From the NCBI RefSeq assembly GCF_021155765.1, contig NC_060110.1, positions 13,910,001 to 13,974,000 on the forward strand: a DNA stretch of 64,000 bases. The letters are read 5' to 3'. The translations under genes were made by a program, and so were the position numbers. Origin of the DNA: Diprion similis (lineage: Eukaryota > Arthropoda > Insecta > Hymenoptera > Diprionidae). How positions within the stretch are numbered: position 1 is the first letter of the stretch; every line of letters begins with the position of its first letter. The notes below the pieces were generated by a model that worked only from the letters and a program-made list of their open reading frames with translations, ran no database searches and had not been told where the DNA came from. Shown piece by piece: positions 38,666 through 50,157 of the stretch.

Positions 38666-41096
38666 ATGCTTACCAGAGTTAACCAGATCCTGACGATTTC
38701 ATTACTTTTTTTTATTTTTAGGGTCCTGGGAGTTTCTTGCAGCAGCGTCGGCGTTGCTCTCCTGCTGCTCCTGGTCGTAGTTTGCGCTGTGAGCGATGCT
38801 GCAAGATATCGGATTAAATTTGTACTCTTTATTTTTCTAAGTGCTATAGCGGCGACATGGTGCATACCAATTATGCTCTTTCAGCCAGGACATTGGAAAA
38901 ATGCGCTGTGAGTTAGGCTCTTTTAGTAATTAACCGTAACACGAGACACGTACATACGGCATGATGTCAATTTTAATTTTCCTCTATATTTCGACGAACA
39001 ATACATTATTTTGTACAAGATAATTTACTGCGGCTAAAATTTTCAAATAGATTATACCTGATTGCATATTGAAAATGTTTGTGCACTTGAATACGGAGGA
39101 AATTAAAAAACTCAGAATTACTTGCTGTAAATATTTATGTAAGATTCTAAATAACGTTTCGTTTCACGAGATAACAACAACGTAGTGACTGGCAATAATT
39201 ATGTGTAACGTTGTTGCTAACCGCTAACGAGTCAAAGTTTCTCTCGTAATACGTGCATTAATGTTTCACTCGCTACATTTGTCCTGTTGTGTATTTGAAC
39301 AGTCAACATTCAAACTAAAAGAAATTAAAACTTATACTTTGGGTGAAAAAAATCCACGTCAAGTCAGTACAAATCAGCTATAGTTTGAGTAATGAGCACG
39401 AAGATTCTATGTAGGAACGGAAGTACATACGATTTATAGTATATATGTAACCGTGAGACTTTAATTACAGCATACCTGCGTGGGGAGGGCGACAAATTGC
39501 AAAACTCCTAGGCATACAATTTCAAGTTCGTGGGAAGGAAAATATCGTCAAAGACACGGGTTGTGTAGTGTTGATTAATCACCAGAGCGGACTTGATCTT
39601 TGCGGTAAGTCTTATCAGAGCTATAATTAATTAATCTAAATGTATGCGTAACACCGAGTAGATGGACACGCTTTTGCATTGAACTGCGTAAGCGATTAGA
39701 CTCGTCGAATAACTATACGAGAAAAATGTTATTACGATTTCCACTTGTACGATAATTAATCAGTACAAATATCTATGGCTTTCGAGTATTCACAATCGTA
39801 CGGCAATCGAAATAGAGAGAGACGATTTAGCGCGCTGAGATTGATACAGATGACCTATTTTCGTTTGAACAAGAATTGTTATCGTCTACAATAATAATAA
39901 CAATGCAATGGAGTACACGAATAACAATTCACTTATACACGTCTAACTAATAATAAAAATAAAAAAAAAAAAATAAAAAAATAATTTTCTGGGTCAGAGT
40001 GTTAATAGTCCGGCTATTTTATTATCTTCCCATAGTGTCATATTATATTTTCTGCTATAATGCCGTTGACATAAACTGCATATTTGCTTTTTTAAATCAG
40101 TTTCGAACCCGTTCGATTACTCTCGTAAACAATTTTCTCATTCACAGTATTGGCAGAGTTGTGGCCGGTGTTGGAACGATGCACGGTGATTTCAAAAAAA
40201 GAGATTCTCTACTTGGGGCCGTTTGGGCTCGCCTCCTGGCTTTGGGGTACGATTTTCATCGACAGGCGGCAAGCTGAGCAAGCACATAGCACCATGAACT
40301 CGACGGCGGACATTATCAATAACAGAAAGGTCAGTTCGGGCTACTCCGTTGAATATATATGATTATAATTGTCAATTGGCGAATAATACAAGGAAATTAA
40401 ACTCCAGTGAGCGCGTTGAATTAAGAGGAGAGCTGCATTGTACGACTCAGCAATTGTCCAATAATGTTACAACTCTCCTATCAGGCAAAACTTTGTCTAT
40501 TTCCCGAGGGTAAGCGGCACTCCGGGACGAAGCTGCTTCCGTTCAAGAAGGGCGCCTTCCACGTCGCCATCGCCTCCCAGACCCCGATTCAGCCGGTCGT
40601 CGTCTCCAAGTATTATTTTCTCAACGACAAACTCAAGAAGTTTGGCTCTGGTAAGTTCGAGCTTCGTGACGTGACTCGTGTAATTAATCTCATGGGAATC
40701 CACCACATCGAAATACGCATTTTGGTATGTCAAACAATCAGTGATTGCATCGGGAAATTACCGTTCGCCGACAAAGTATGGTTTTTATTTTCTATCTTTT
40801 ATCATTTCCATGAGTAATACAAACCCATGTCAGTTCTGATAAATCTACCAATAGTCCATGTGATCATGACGTTCGCCGGGACTATAATGGATACTATGTG
40901 CTAAAGTTCAGCGATGGTTAATTAACTTCCAGGAAAAAGTTATATCACCATTTTACCACCGATTTCCACAGTCGGAATGACAAAGGACAATATAGCGGAA
41001 CTGATGGATGAAGCCCACGAAAAAATGAACAAAGTTTTCCAAGAGACCTCTCAGGAAGTTCTAACGTTACATGTCGACAATTCAAACTCGAAATAA
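38666..41096 (+). CDS. 1-acyl-sn-glycerol-3-phosphate acyltransferase, diverged tandem copy 2
   Basis: Paralog of the gene at 21759-24964. Exons: 38666-38907, 39471-39604, 40148-40329, 40485-40650 and 40933-41096; 295 residues. Exons 2 and 3 have the same lengths as in copy 1 (134 and 182 nt) and all intron phases agree (2, 1, 0, 1), so the two arose by tandem duplication. Catalytic block 1 is NHQSGLD (117-123). Block 3 is FPEGKR (192-197), where the family has FPEGTR, and the loop after it is three residues shorter. GTIFIDRR and the PIQPVVV block are present. GC at third positions is visibly higher than in copy 1, especially in exon 4. The ATG at 38666 has a good context (CAACATG), but a polypyrimidine AG at about 38721 allows an alternative spliced start. 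Probably an active acyltransferase with altered substrate handling; that is inference. Confidence 0.92.
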
Positions 41097-41719
41097 TGAG
41101 AGTAAGGAAACTCGCGGAGTAAAAATAGTACTAATCATAATCCAAAGAGACAGCGAATGAAGATCTACTCGAAATTGCAAATGTATTGACTAATGTCAGC
41201 GTCATACCTTTATACACACGTAAAGTTGGAAATTCCACGGAAACTTGGACTAGTGACCTTTGCGTCGGTGCAGTAAGAGTTCGTATACCTAATAGAATCG
41301 ATTGTTGCCACATACAACTATTTTACATGAATAATTCTAAGAGTTGTATGCATTTAAACGTTATACGTATACAATATCCCGCACAACATTTTTTATACAG
41401 ACTTTTAGATGATGTCGACACGTTGTAAGTATAAAGCAAAAAAGGAAAAAAAAATATAGGTCGTCTATCACGCACATGCCTGTTATATTGTATACACAAT
41501 ATATGCATATAAATATTTACCAACGATCGATTGAGAACTGAAACGAAACTGACATATCCAAATTACGACCGATCAAATATCCAATTATAGTATTATGTAA
41601 AAGTCGTGTACAGCAAATGAAGAAAAGTATAAGTCAGATGAATTACTTATTCATAAGTCTTCTTTTCTATCTCAATCTAAATTACAACACAATTTATTTT
41701 CAAACATTTTAAGGTTGTA

Positions 41720-41725
41720 AATAAA
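41720..41725 (+). terminator. Candidate polyadenylation signal for AGPAT copy 2
   Basis: AATAAA about 620 nt after the TAA stop (41094-41096). Other AT-rich variants lie nearby, so the choice is uncertain. Confidence 0.35.
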
Positions 41726-43615
41726 AATCTGGTAATATGTTCGAGTTTTGGTATTTGTTGAAATTCATAGAATTTAAAGATCGGCTATTTCATCAAGATG
41801 AATTGGTCTCAAATCGAATTGAAGGTATAGGTGAAATTTGATCTCAACACTATTTACTTTAACTGATTGTGAGACCTTTGATTTTTTCTACGAAATGATA
41901 TCTTTACATATGTAGGTTATTATTTAAGTCTAACGCACATTCGCTGGTTAGCCCCATAGCAGCTGTGCACAAAATTTATTGTTTATGTTGGTCACAGGGG
42001 CTAATCTCATGCATATACTCCGGCTCTACTTCAGATTAATTTCTAATATTTTTCCGGTGTAGACTGTACATAGTTTCTAAAAATTGTTGTCGTGACATCG
42101 ATATGACGCATAGGAAAGACGAAAAAGAATCGGCGCAATTCAAATTGTCACACGTGACACTACATGACTACTGATTTCCGAAATACGATTTTATTCGTGC
42201 AGTTTTTTATAAACACGAATATTTTCCTTTGTTGTATTCATCGAAACTTTGGCAATTTTGAGGACAAAACTTTACTAGTCCGAATGTCTAAGAATTTGGG
42301 TGTTTTTATCCGTTTTTTTTTTTTTTTTTTTTTTTACTACAACTAATTTCAAAGATTTTGTAAAATCAAGGTTTCCCGATGGTTCAATGTTGTACATTGA
42401 TTTGCGAAATACGTAGTTTTTGTTTAAGTATTGGAATATGAATTAGGTATCCTGATGAGCTATTATAGTGGCCTTAAATTTAGAATATACGCGCGATTGA
42501 GAACCTCATTATTGTAATAACTCAAAAATTATTCAGTAGTGATTGTCATTTACCTAAGACACGCAGACATATCGATATCAATCATCTCAATTCAAATATT
42601 ACATTCCAGTTGGCGAACGGTCAAACATATGTTTTTTCTTACACCATGAAAAATTTCGTCCGCCACGTTTGAATTTATGATTTATGACGGTCTTTTTTTT
42701 TTTTTTTTACAACGTTTTGAATCTGCTGACGAAGTCCTAATCAACAATTGAATTTGTGTTTAATTCATTCTGTTTTTAACAGTTTCGGAATATGAACTCT
42801 CAGCATTAGTACAATCAGTGCACTGCAACGGAATGCTTTAAATATTTTTATTCAAACACTTTCCATTTGAAAGTTTGAAGTCATTCGATCGGCAGTCAAA
42901 AACAGTTTATAGTGTAAGTGAAAATATTGAGGAATTAGATTAATTACCCGCACACCACGTGCATGACCATTGTGTATTAGTGTAATCTGATAATGATAAA
43001 AGGCAAGTTGGTAAATAGTTTAAGAGAAATGTACAGAGTAACTTTTTCCAACCTCCGCTCCATTGTTCCTGGTGTACATACACGTTTAATGCGTGTATAC
43101 GTCTACGTACGTATAGTTGTGTCTGTCTCATTATGCAGTAACGACAAACTATGTATAAATATATAGGTATATTTTTTGCTGTACTAAATATCACGTTATA
43201 CATTATTTCTAACTGTTGATCAAGACAACAGTTGATGTGAGGGCTTATTTATTAACCGTATACGAATAGTTGATAATATTATACTGATACAATTATGGTA
43301 CTGATTATTGTAGTAAATGATATAATTACTTATACGATATGGGTCATCGCGAGCACGTGTAGAAATATTGTTATTATTGTAATAAATTATTTTAAACTAT
43401 AACTCACGAGTACACTAGCCGCCCTCATACTCAAATCCCATTTATTTATACCGTATGTCCAATAGAATCGAGTAATCATGTCTGTATAACGATTCGAACA
43501 AGTACAAGTGTATTCACAGCATTTGTTACATTCATAAAGTGTAAGACTTACCAGCTCGAGGATTCGGCGTTATCAGTTCTGAACTGTCCCGCAGCTACGA
43601 TTCTCTTCGCTTCAT
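41726..43615. other. Intergenic region between convergent genes
   Basis: The plus-strand AGPAT copy 2 and the minus-strand repetitive-protein gene end here facing each other. No exon is supported. T-rich tracts lie at about 42315-42336 and 42692-42708. On the minus strand an AATAAA (TTTATT near 43247) could end the neighbouring gene. Confidence 0.45.
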
Positions 43616-46600
43616 TCAATCCAGGACAAGATGATCCAACCTCTCTGAAGGAAAAGCGTAACGCCTGTCGGACATTTCTATCACTCGTAATCCTCTGTCA
43701 GACACGTGAGATTGTTCGCCGACGAGAACCGGCACAAGAGTGTAAACATTTTGCGATTCTTCGAAATTCCGATACGATCCTGCCCTCTGCGTTAGATAGT
43801 CGTAACCATTTCGATCAAAGAGATTCCCTCTGCGAGCATGATATGGCGGCGATTTGACGTAGGTTGAACAGGAACCTGCCGACTGAGGCTCTGCACAATC
43901 AGCCACGGATTTTGGATCGTCGGCATACTGAGAGGATTTTCTTGAGAGGAAATAATTCGCTACCCGTCGAAGGAGAGCCGGTCTGCTCGACGTCGTTTGC
44001 GCCTCTCTCGCATCCGGCAGATTGGGATCCCTTCGTGTTGAAAAACTTCCAAAATCTGCCGGAATGTAGAATTCATCGAATCTATAGTGGGCGTTTTTAT
44101 TCTGTCGAGAGCGCGATGACGGTGATCCGGATACTTTGCTGGTCGCCTCTTCGTCGGTTGTAATTGGCTCGAAATCGTTGGACGTCATTGAGCTGGTCGT
44201 CGGTACTGATCCGAGCGGATTAAACCGTGGTGAGAAGTAATTGATGGTAGGATCAAACCGCTGCTGGCCCCAGGGATGCGGCTCTTTCTTGTTTACGCGG
44301 CGACTAGATTTTGGAAAATTAAACCCGGTCCGAATTGGACGATGTATAGGATCCGAATGCGGATACGTTTGTCCGAAATCCGGTTTTGGTATCAAAGAAG
44401 ATACGCGATAATTGTGATAAGTTTGTCGACGGCAGAAGGGAACCTTCTCTGTTGGCGTGATACCTGGACTTACTGATGATACCGTTCGCTTGTCAGAATT
44501 ACACGATCTTGCCGAGGACGGAGTTACGTCTCGTGTATATTTTGATGCCTGCGATGAATTACACAGCTTTCTGGGTCCGCAGCACTTCGGGCATTTTTTA
44601 CTCTTGCGCTTGAATGGGATAAGCAGCTTTTTGTAGTGATTTCTTTTCACACTCTTCTTACGATGGCACACCGAAGGTATGTCGCCATCTGGAAACCACA
44701 CCTCTGCCGGAAGCTTATCGACAGCACCACACACGCTGATCGCTTCCTCCGCAGTTGTCCATTTGGGTACGGCAGTGGTTGCTTCTTCAGTATTCACACC
44801 CCTCGAAGTATCCTGATCGTCTGAAGAGCTCTCCGATGTCGTGCCGGTCTTTATAGACCAGCCGCTGTCACTGGTTAGATTCTCTGCGTATTTTTCAGGC
44901 TCGTCACTTACTTCTTGGGTACCGGCAGCAGCATCGGCGATTTTTACTCTTCTCGAGCTCTCAGGTAGTCTCATCTCCGTCGACTTTGAACTGGCAGGCT
45001 CTTCCAATGTTTGAGTTTTTTTATTATACTTGAGTTTTGAATTATCGTGGACTTCTTGCTCAGCTGATGATTTTGGAGATTTTTGTGTCTCTTTATTGTC
45101 CTTCGTTTTTTCTTGTCTAGTAATTTTCCTCAATACTTCAACAGAATCATCTGACTCCGTACCATCAATAGATGTACTCGAAGATGATGAATTCTCTACG
45201 TCTTTCAGATGCTCTCGTCTTTTTTTCGCAGATACGTGGACTGGTTTTTCGATCGAACTTGTCGACTCTGTATCTCGGGGCGTTGAACTCGAGAATGACA
45301 ATTTTTCTGAAGCCATTCCATGTCTTCTCCTTTTTTTTGTTTCAATATCAGGAAGCTTTCTAACAGATTTTTCTGACTCTGTACTAAGAGTACTTGTACT
45401 CGAGGGTGGAGATTTTTTGGATTTTCGGTTCTTCCGATTTTTCTTTACAACTTCGTTTGATTCTTCAACTGAGGTGTCTGATTCAGTGCTAATGGAATAT
45501 GCGCTGGAGGATGGTGGTTTTTCTTCTTTCATAAGATTTCGTCTTTTTCTATTAACAATTTTACTCGGGACGTCAGCCGTATTATCCGAATCTGTATCTA
45601 GAGTGGCTGACTTTGAATGTGGTGATCTTGCCGTCTTCCTTCGTCTCCTTTTTTCTTTCGGAGCAATTTCAATCGATTTTTCAAATGAGCTATTCAACTC
45701 CGCACCAAAAGTATCTGTACTAGGGGATGGTGATTTTTCCCTTTCATTTTTCTTTTTTCTTTTTTGATTCACAACCTCAGTTTGTACCTCTTCCGTACTG
45801 TCTGATTCTGTATCTAAGGTAGCTGTTCTGGAGGATGGAGATTTAGTTTTTTCTTTTCGATGCCTCTCTCGTTTTTTCGTAACAATTTCGGTTGGTTCTG
45901 CAACCGAACTATCCGACTCACCACCAAGCGTAGTCATAGTCGCAGGTAGTGATTTTTCCGTTTTCGCTCGATTTCTCCTTTTTTTCTCAACAGTTTGAAC
46001 AGGTTCCTCGAGCGAATGATCAAATTCTGTACCAACGTTAGCTGTCCTTAAGGATGGTAACTTTTCAGTTTCTTTTCTATTCCTTCTTCTCTTCGTAGTA
46101 ATTTCAGTTGGTTCTTCAACCGAATTATCCGACTCTCTATTAGGGATGACCGTCCCCGCGGGTGGAGCTTTTTCTATTCTCTTTTGAGTCTTTCTTTTTG
46201 TCGAAACAACTTCCGTTGGCTCTTCAAGCAAACCATCCGGCTCAGTACTAATGGCAGTTGTCCTTGAGGTTCCCGACTTCTCAATTTCCGTTTGATTCCT
46301 TCTTCTTTTTTTTACAACCATTTCAATTGGTTTTTCTACCGTACTATCTAACTCCGTATCAACCACAGCTGCTTTCGAAGATGGCGATTTTTCTGTTGCT
46401 CTTTGATCCCTCACCTTTTTTTTCTTAGCAACTTCAGTTGGTTTTTCAAGCAATTTATCCGGCTCTGCATCAATGTCAGCTACACTCGAGGATTGTAATT
46501 CCGCAGTTTCCTGTTTTTTCGTTTTATTTAAATTATTATTTTTCTTCGTGTTAGTGGTGATGATTGGTCTTTCAGCCGACGTACCCGTCGCTCTACCAGG

Positions 46601-48125
46601 GATAGATGTGCTCAAAGAATGCGATTGCACCGTTTCCTGTTTATCCAATTTCTTCTTACTTTCATTCTTTTTTTGATTATTTTTACCCGTAGAAGGTTCA
46701 ACGGAATCATTAGGCTGCACGGTAGACGTATTTTTAATCAGAGGTTGGGCTTCCAACACTTCTGCTTTCGGATCAGATTTCGATGAACCTGTGTTTTTAC
46801 GGCATTTATTCAACGGTGTACAAAGAGATCCAAGATTTTGTTTGAAGCTGCCCATGCAAGTAGGAGTTGGTTCGTTTTCATTGTCCTTCGAAACAGTTTC
46901 CGAGGTTGAAATGGTTTGTTGTCGCTCATCCTCACTCGGTTTTCCTGATTTATACAATCTCTTTGGCTTTGTTGTTTGATTAGCATTCTTTTGCCCATCT
47001 ATCTCCAGAGTTTTTACACCTCGTTCGCCATTTACGTTTTTCCGATCCAATGTATCTACTTTCATCGATACGCCACTGTTGGATGTTTTACTCGGTTCAT
47101 TCGCAGACAGTTCCTGAGCCTTGATCTTTCTGCGATTTTGCTTTAGCTTTTTTTCAACTTTACGTGTTTCGATAGAGGCAGAATCATTCGATTCAGCAGT
47201 GTCCACACTACCGCTTGCTTCCGATTTCACAATTTGCTTCTTGTTCTTCTTACCCTTGCTACTATTCACACCGACTATTGCATTCCTATCTTTTTCAGCG
47301 GTTAACTTTTTCTCTTCCGTTTTCAAAGCCTTCCGAGTTTCCTCGCCGTTTCCTATTTTTCTTCCCATTGATTGAACATTGCCACTTGCAGGCTCGCGTT
47401 TTTCTGTTTTATTCGGCTCCTGTTTCTTCGATTTATTTTTGTTTGTTGGTGACGATTTTGACACTAACTTCGAGAAGGCAGACGAATTTTGCTGGTCTCG
47501 AAAATAGTATTCAGACAATACAATATTTTTACCGGATGGCATATAAGGTGGCGAATTCATGGCAGTATCTTCAAACAAAGTTTCACTCGAATCTTGGTTT
47601 TTGTCTATCTGAGAAACAGGTGTTTTTGGTATCTCATTTTGGGACCGATCCTTCAGTTTTCGCAATGTTGCAGTAGAGTTTTTCTTACCAACAGTTTGAT
47701 CTATCATTGCTTTCCTTGCGGATACTTCATTGTTCATTCTTTCATTTTTAATCAACAGCGATTTGACTTTGATCGTATTCACCTCTGCGCGTAATTCGTC
47801 AACTGCCTTTGTCAACGCAGTCATTTGTAATATTACATCGTTTAATTTATCTTGTTTTGAATTATCTGGACGAGACATTTGGCATTCAGTTTTCACAATA
47901 AAATTTAGTTTACTGAAATCTAAAATATGATCCCGTGTAACACTATACGGACTGTTCCTTTTTTTTGTTCTGTCAAAGCATTGAAACAGATGAGCGAGGG
48001 AATAAAAAAAGAGAGAAAATCGTTTAGAATTCAAAATAAACTTACCTTATTGCAAGGAGGCCAAGTTCATGTATACAAAGCACGCCACTGATACGGTTCA
48101 ACTTTCTTCCAATTATTCCTAACAT
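43616..48125 (-). CDS. Large Lys/Ser-rich repetitive protein of unknown function
   Basis: Two exons, 48046-48125 and 43616-47912, joined across a 133-nt GTAAGT...TTTCAG intron, keep one frame of 1,458 residues. An alternative start inside exon 2 (ATG at 47878, MSRPDN) would give 1,420 residues. The N-terminus (MLGIIGRKLNRIS) is basic and partly hydrophobic. A short coiled-coil-like segment follows (ILQMTALTKAVDELRAEV). Residues about 495-980 are some 13 imperfect 36-residue repeats of the form EK-SPSS-x5-TESD-S-x-EEP-x-E-x2-KKRRR, alternating acidic, CK2-like serine stretches with basic clusters that look like nuclear signals. A cysteine/basic cluster KKCPKCCGPRKLC lies near 1131-1143. The last 330 residues are less biased and rich in Arg, Tyr and Phe. 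I recognise no family. Long disorder and many basic clusters suggest a nuclear or chromatin-linked role, but this is inference. Confidence 0.9.
45050..46510 (-). repeat. Coding minisatellite: about 13 copies of a 108-bp (36-codon) unit
   Basis: Within the large minus-strand ORF, units of about 108 nt repeat in frame. Recurring codons give TESD, EEPTE and KKRR at fixed spacing. Copies are well diverged at DNA level but keep length to within a codon or two, so selection appears to act on the charge pattern. Confidence 0.85.
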
Positions 48126-48400
48126 GATCAACGGTTTTCAATTGAATCATTTTCGTTGCTGACTTTACAAATACAGAAAGTCTTCAAAAATGTATATTCA
48201 CCAATATCAGTGTCACCATCTCAGAGTCGTTTGATGGTACGATTTTGAGTCAATGTATAACTTGCTTCACCTCGTTCCATCAAATGACAGAACATTAAGG
48301 TCGGTATTCTAAGTCAGTTCTTATTTTCACGACGGTCTTAAGACAGCTCTAGACGTGCATTGTAGGCGTGGAGCCGTTCGTAAAGTAAGGTAAGGACAGA
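48126..48400. promoter_or_regulatory. Candidate bidirectional promoter region
   Basis: The minus-strand repetitive-protein gene starts at or right of 48125. On the plus strand, TCAGTTCTT (about 48315) is an arthropod-type initiator, and a stretch ending in AAGTAAG-GTAAGG (48390) could be an untranslated first exon for something transcribed rightwards. No ATG in that stretch stays open to the donor. Confidence 0.25.
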
Positions 48401-49710
48401 TTTATTTTATTATTACTATTAAATAACGTATATTAGTATCATACAGCCTAGGTACATTCATCAGTCATCGAGTTGCATTGTATAACGGACTGGCAATTGA
48501 AACAATGTTTGGTTAAATACAAAATTCTTGTATGCCAATACATGTACAATATAATACTATAGCGATTTATTTACAATAATTATAGTAGCGTATGCTTATG
48601 ATGAAATTAAATGTACGTGATCAGTGTTCATATCCAACATATAATTGCATCAGATAATTCTTAGAACATACTGCGTGACATCCAAGGTAAAAATTTTCGC
48701 TAATAGTGTTTAAATCGTAACTATAATCACCCAACTTGAGAGAAGCACATAATGATATTACTGATAGAAAATATTGTACTAAATAACTTAAATTGAATCA
48801 ATGATTCACAATGGTAATATTCGAAATGGCCTCGCTACTAAACATTCTGTGTCCAACAAAATGATGTCTGATACAGTTTCAACTGTTAACTAAGCCTAAA
48901 ATTGCTTGAGCGCTAATCTTGTCTTATAGTCCTGGTCCTCATTTGCTGCTCGATTAGAGGTTTAAAATGTATTCATTGTCTATCATATTTTAACATCTAT
49001 TTGTACACGCGGTGAGTATAAATTGATTGAGAAGGTAGGAAATATAGTTGCACTTATGGCTCAGCGGCGATACATAATTCACTATTACTTATGTTTGTAC
49101 GTTGATACATTCCTTGTGCTATGAAGAGATAATTATTCGAAAAACGGATTAATATTTCTTCACTGCAGTTGAATATTTGAAAAAAAGGAAACACCCTAAA
49201 TTAGTATACGACAACCTTGGGTTTAGCAAAGAGAAAAAAAGTATTTCATCAGATTTTATTGTTACGAATGTAAACTTTTGTATAGTTGAAATTAATTGTT
49301 GCTGTGTTGATGAGTGTTCATTAAAATGAAAATGCACCACTTTTCAACAGCTCCAACAGTTTTTAATTCACTTCAAGTATTGGACTTGTGCTGTACAAGT
49401 AATGCAACGAAAATAGTAACTAGATCAAAAATTATGCTTTTACGGTGTATTATCTTAATTTTTCTATACCGCAACTCTATCTTGTTTAACTAGGTAAGAG
49501 GCAGGTTACATGACAATATCCGATTGTTGCGTGATAAGAATGAGTGGAAGATAACATATACATATGCAAGGTGAAATGAAGCTACCACCTGCTTAATTGA
49601 TGCCGGCATCAAAAAATGACACGTATACATACCCTGAAAGTAGAGTTGCATGTTATAAATGTTACAGCAAATTTTTTAATATACAATGTATATATATATA
49701 TATATATATG

Positions 49711-49741
<31 letters not shown>

Positions 49742-50019
49742 CTTTTAGTTAAAATATTTTTAGAGAGCCTGTATAAGTATGTTACTTCTCTGCGAGGTAC
49801 TCGACATATTTCAATTTTCGATACAAGATAAGTAAGATAAAGATAGGAAAAAATTATAAATGGTATTACGTGGTAAAGTCATTCATAACAATAATAGATA
49901 CCATTTCAGTGTAATAAAAAAATTTTCCAACTATTAAAATCAAATACAATTGTTGTAAAACATGTTACATTGCTTTGTTTTCGAATGACATCATTAGTAT
50001 TTTCGTTTTTTCATTTCAG
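48401..50019. other. AT-rich DNA, no gene recognised
   Basis: If the plus-strand leader (to 48389) and the exon at 50020 belong together, this is their intron. No convincing internal exon was found. Confidence 0.4.
49688..49741. repeat. Compound TA/CA microsatellite
   Basis: A (TA)n run, then GCACACACACA, then a second (TA)n run. It is a nearly pure dinucleotide tract of about 54 bp. Confidence 0.97.
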
Positions 50020-50157
50020 GGCATTCAAGTCTTAATATCAGCAAATCAACAAGAACATTTTATTAAGCACATTCCTTATTATTTCAATCCAAGCCTTGAT
50101 TTGGTAGCGACTATGCCATTCTCAAAAAAGTTATATTTTTCACTCAAAATTAACTAA
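50020..50157 (+). CDS. Orphan candidate terminal exon
   Basis: Behind a good acceptor (GTTTTTTCATTTCAG) a frame stays open for 45 codons to TAA. It reads GIQVLISANQQEHFIKH and ends KLYFSLKIN, with protein-like composition. I recognise no family, and no upstream coding exon was found, so it may be an exon of an unannotated gene, part of a lncRNA, or chance. Confidence 0.25.
   Translation, partial: GIQVLISANQQEHFIKHIPYYFNPSLDLVATMPFSKKLYFSLKIN

Noticed and set aside
45030-45767. 245-codon plus-strand ORF rich in Ser, Phe and Asp
   Set aside because: Mirror frame of the coding repeats of the minus-strand gene; its periodicity follows that gene.
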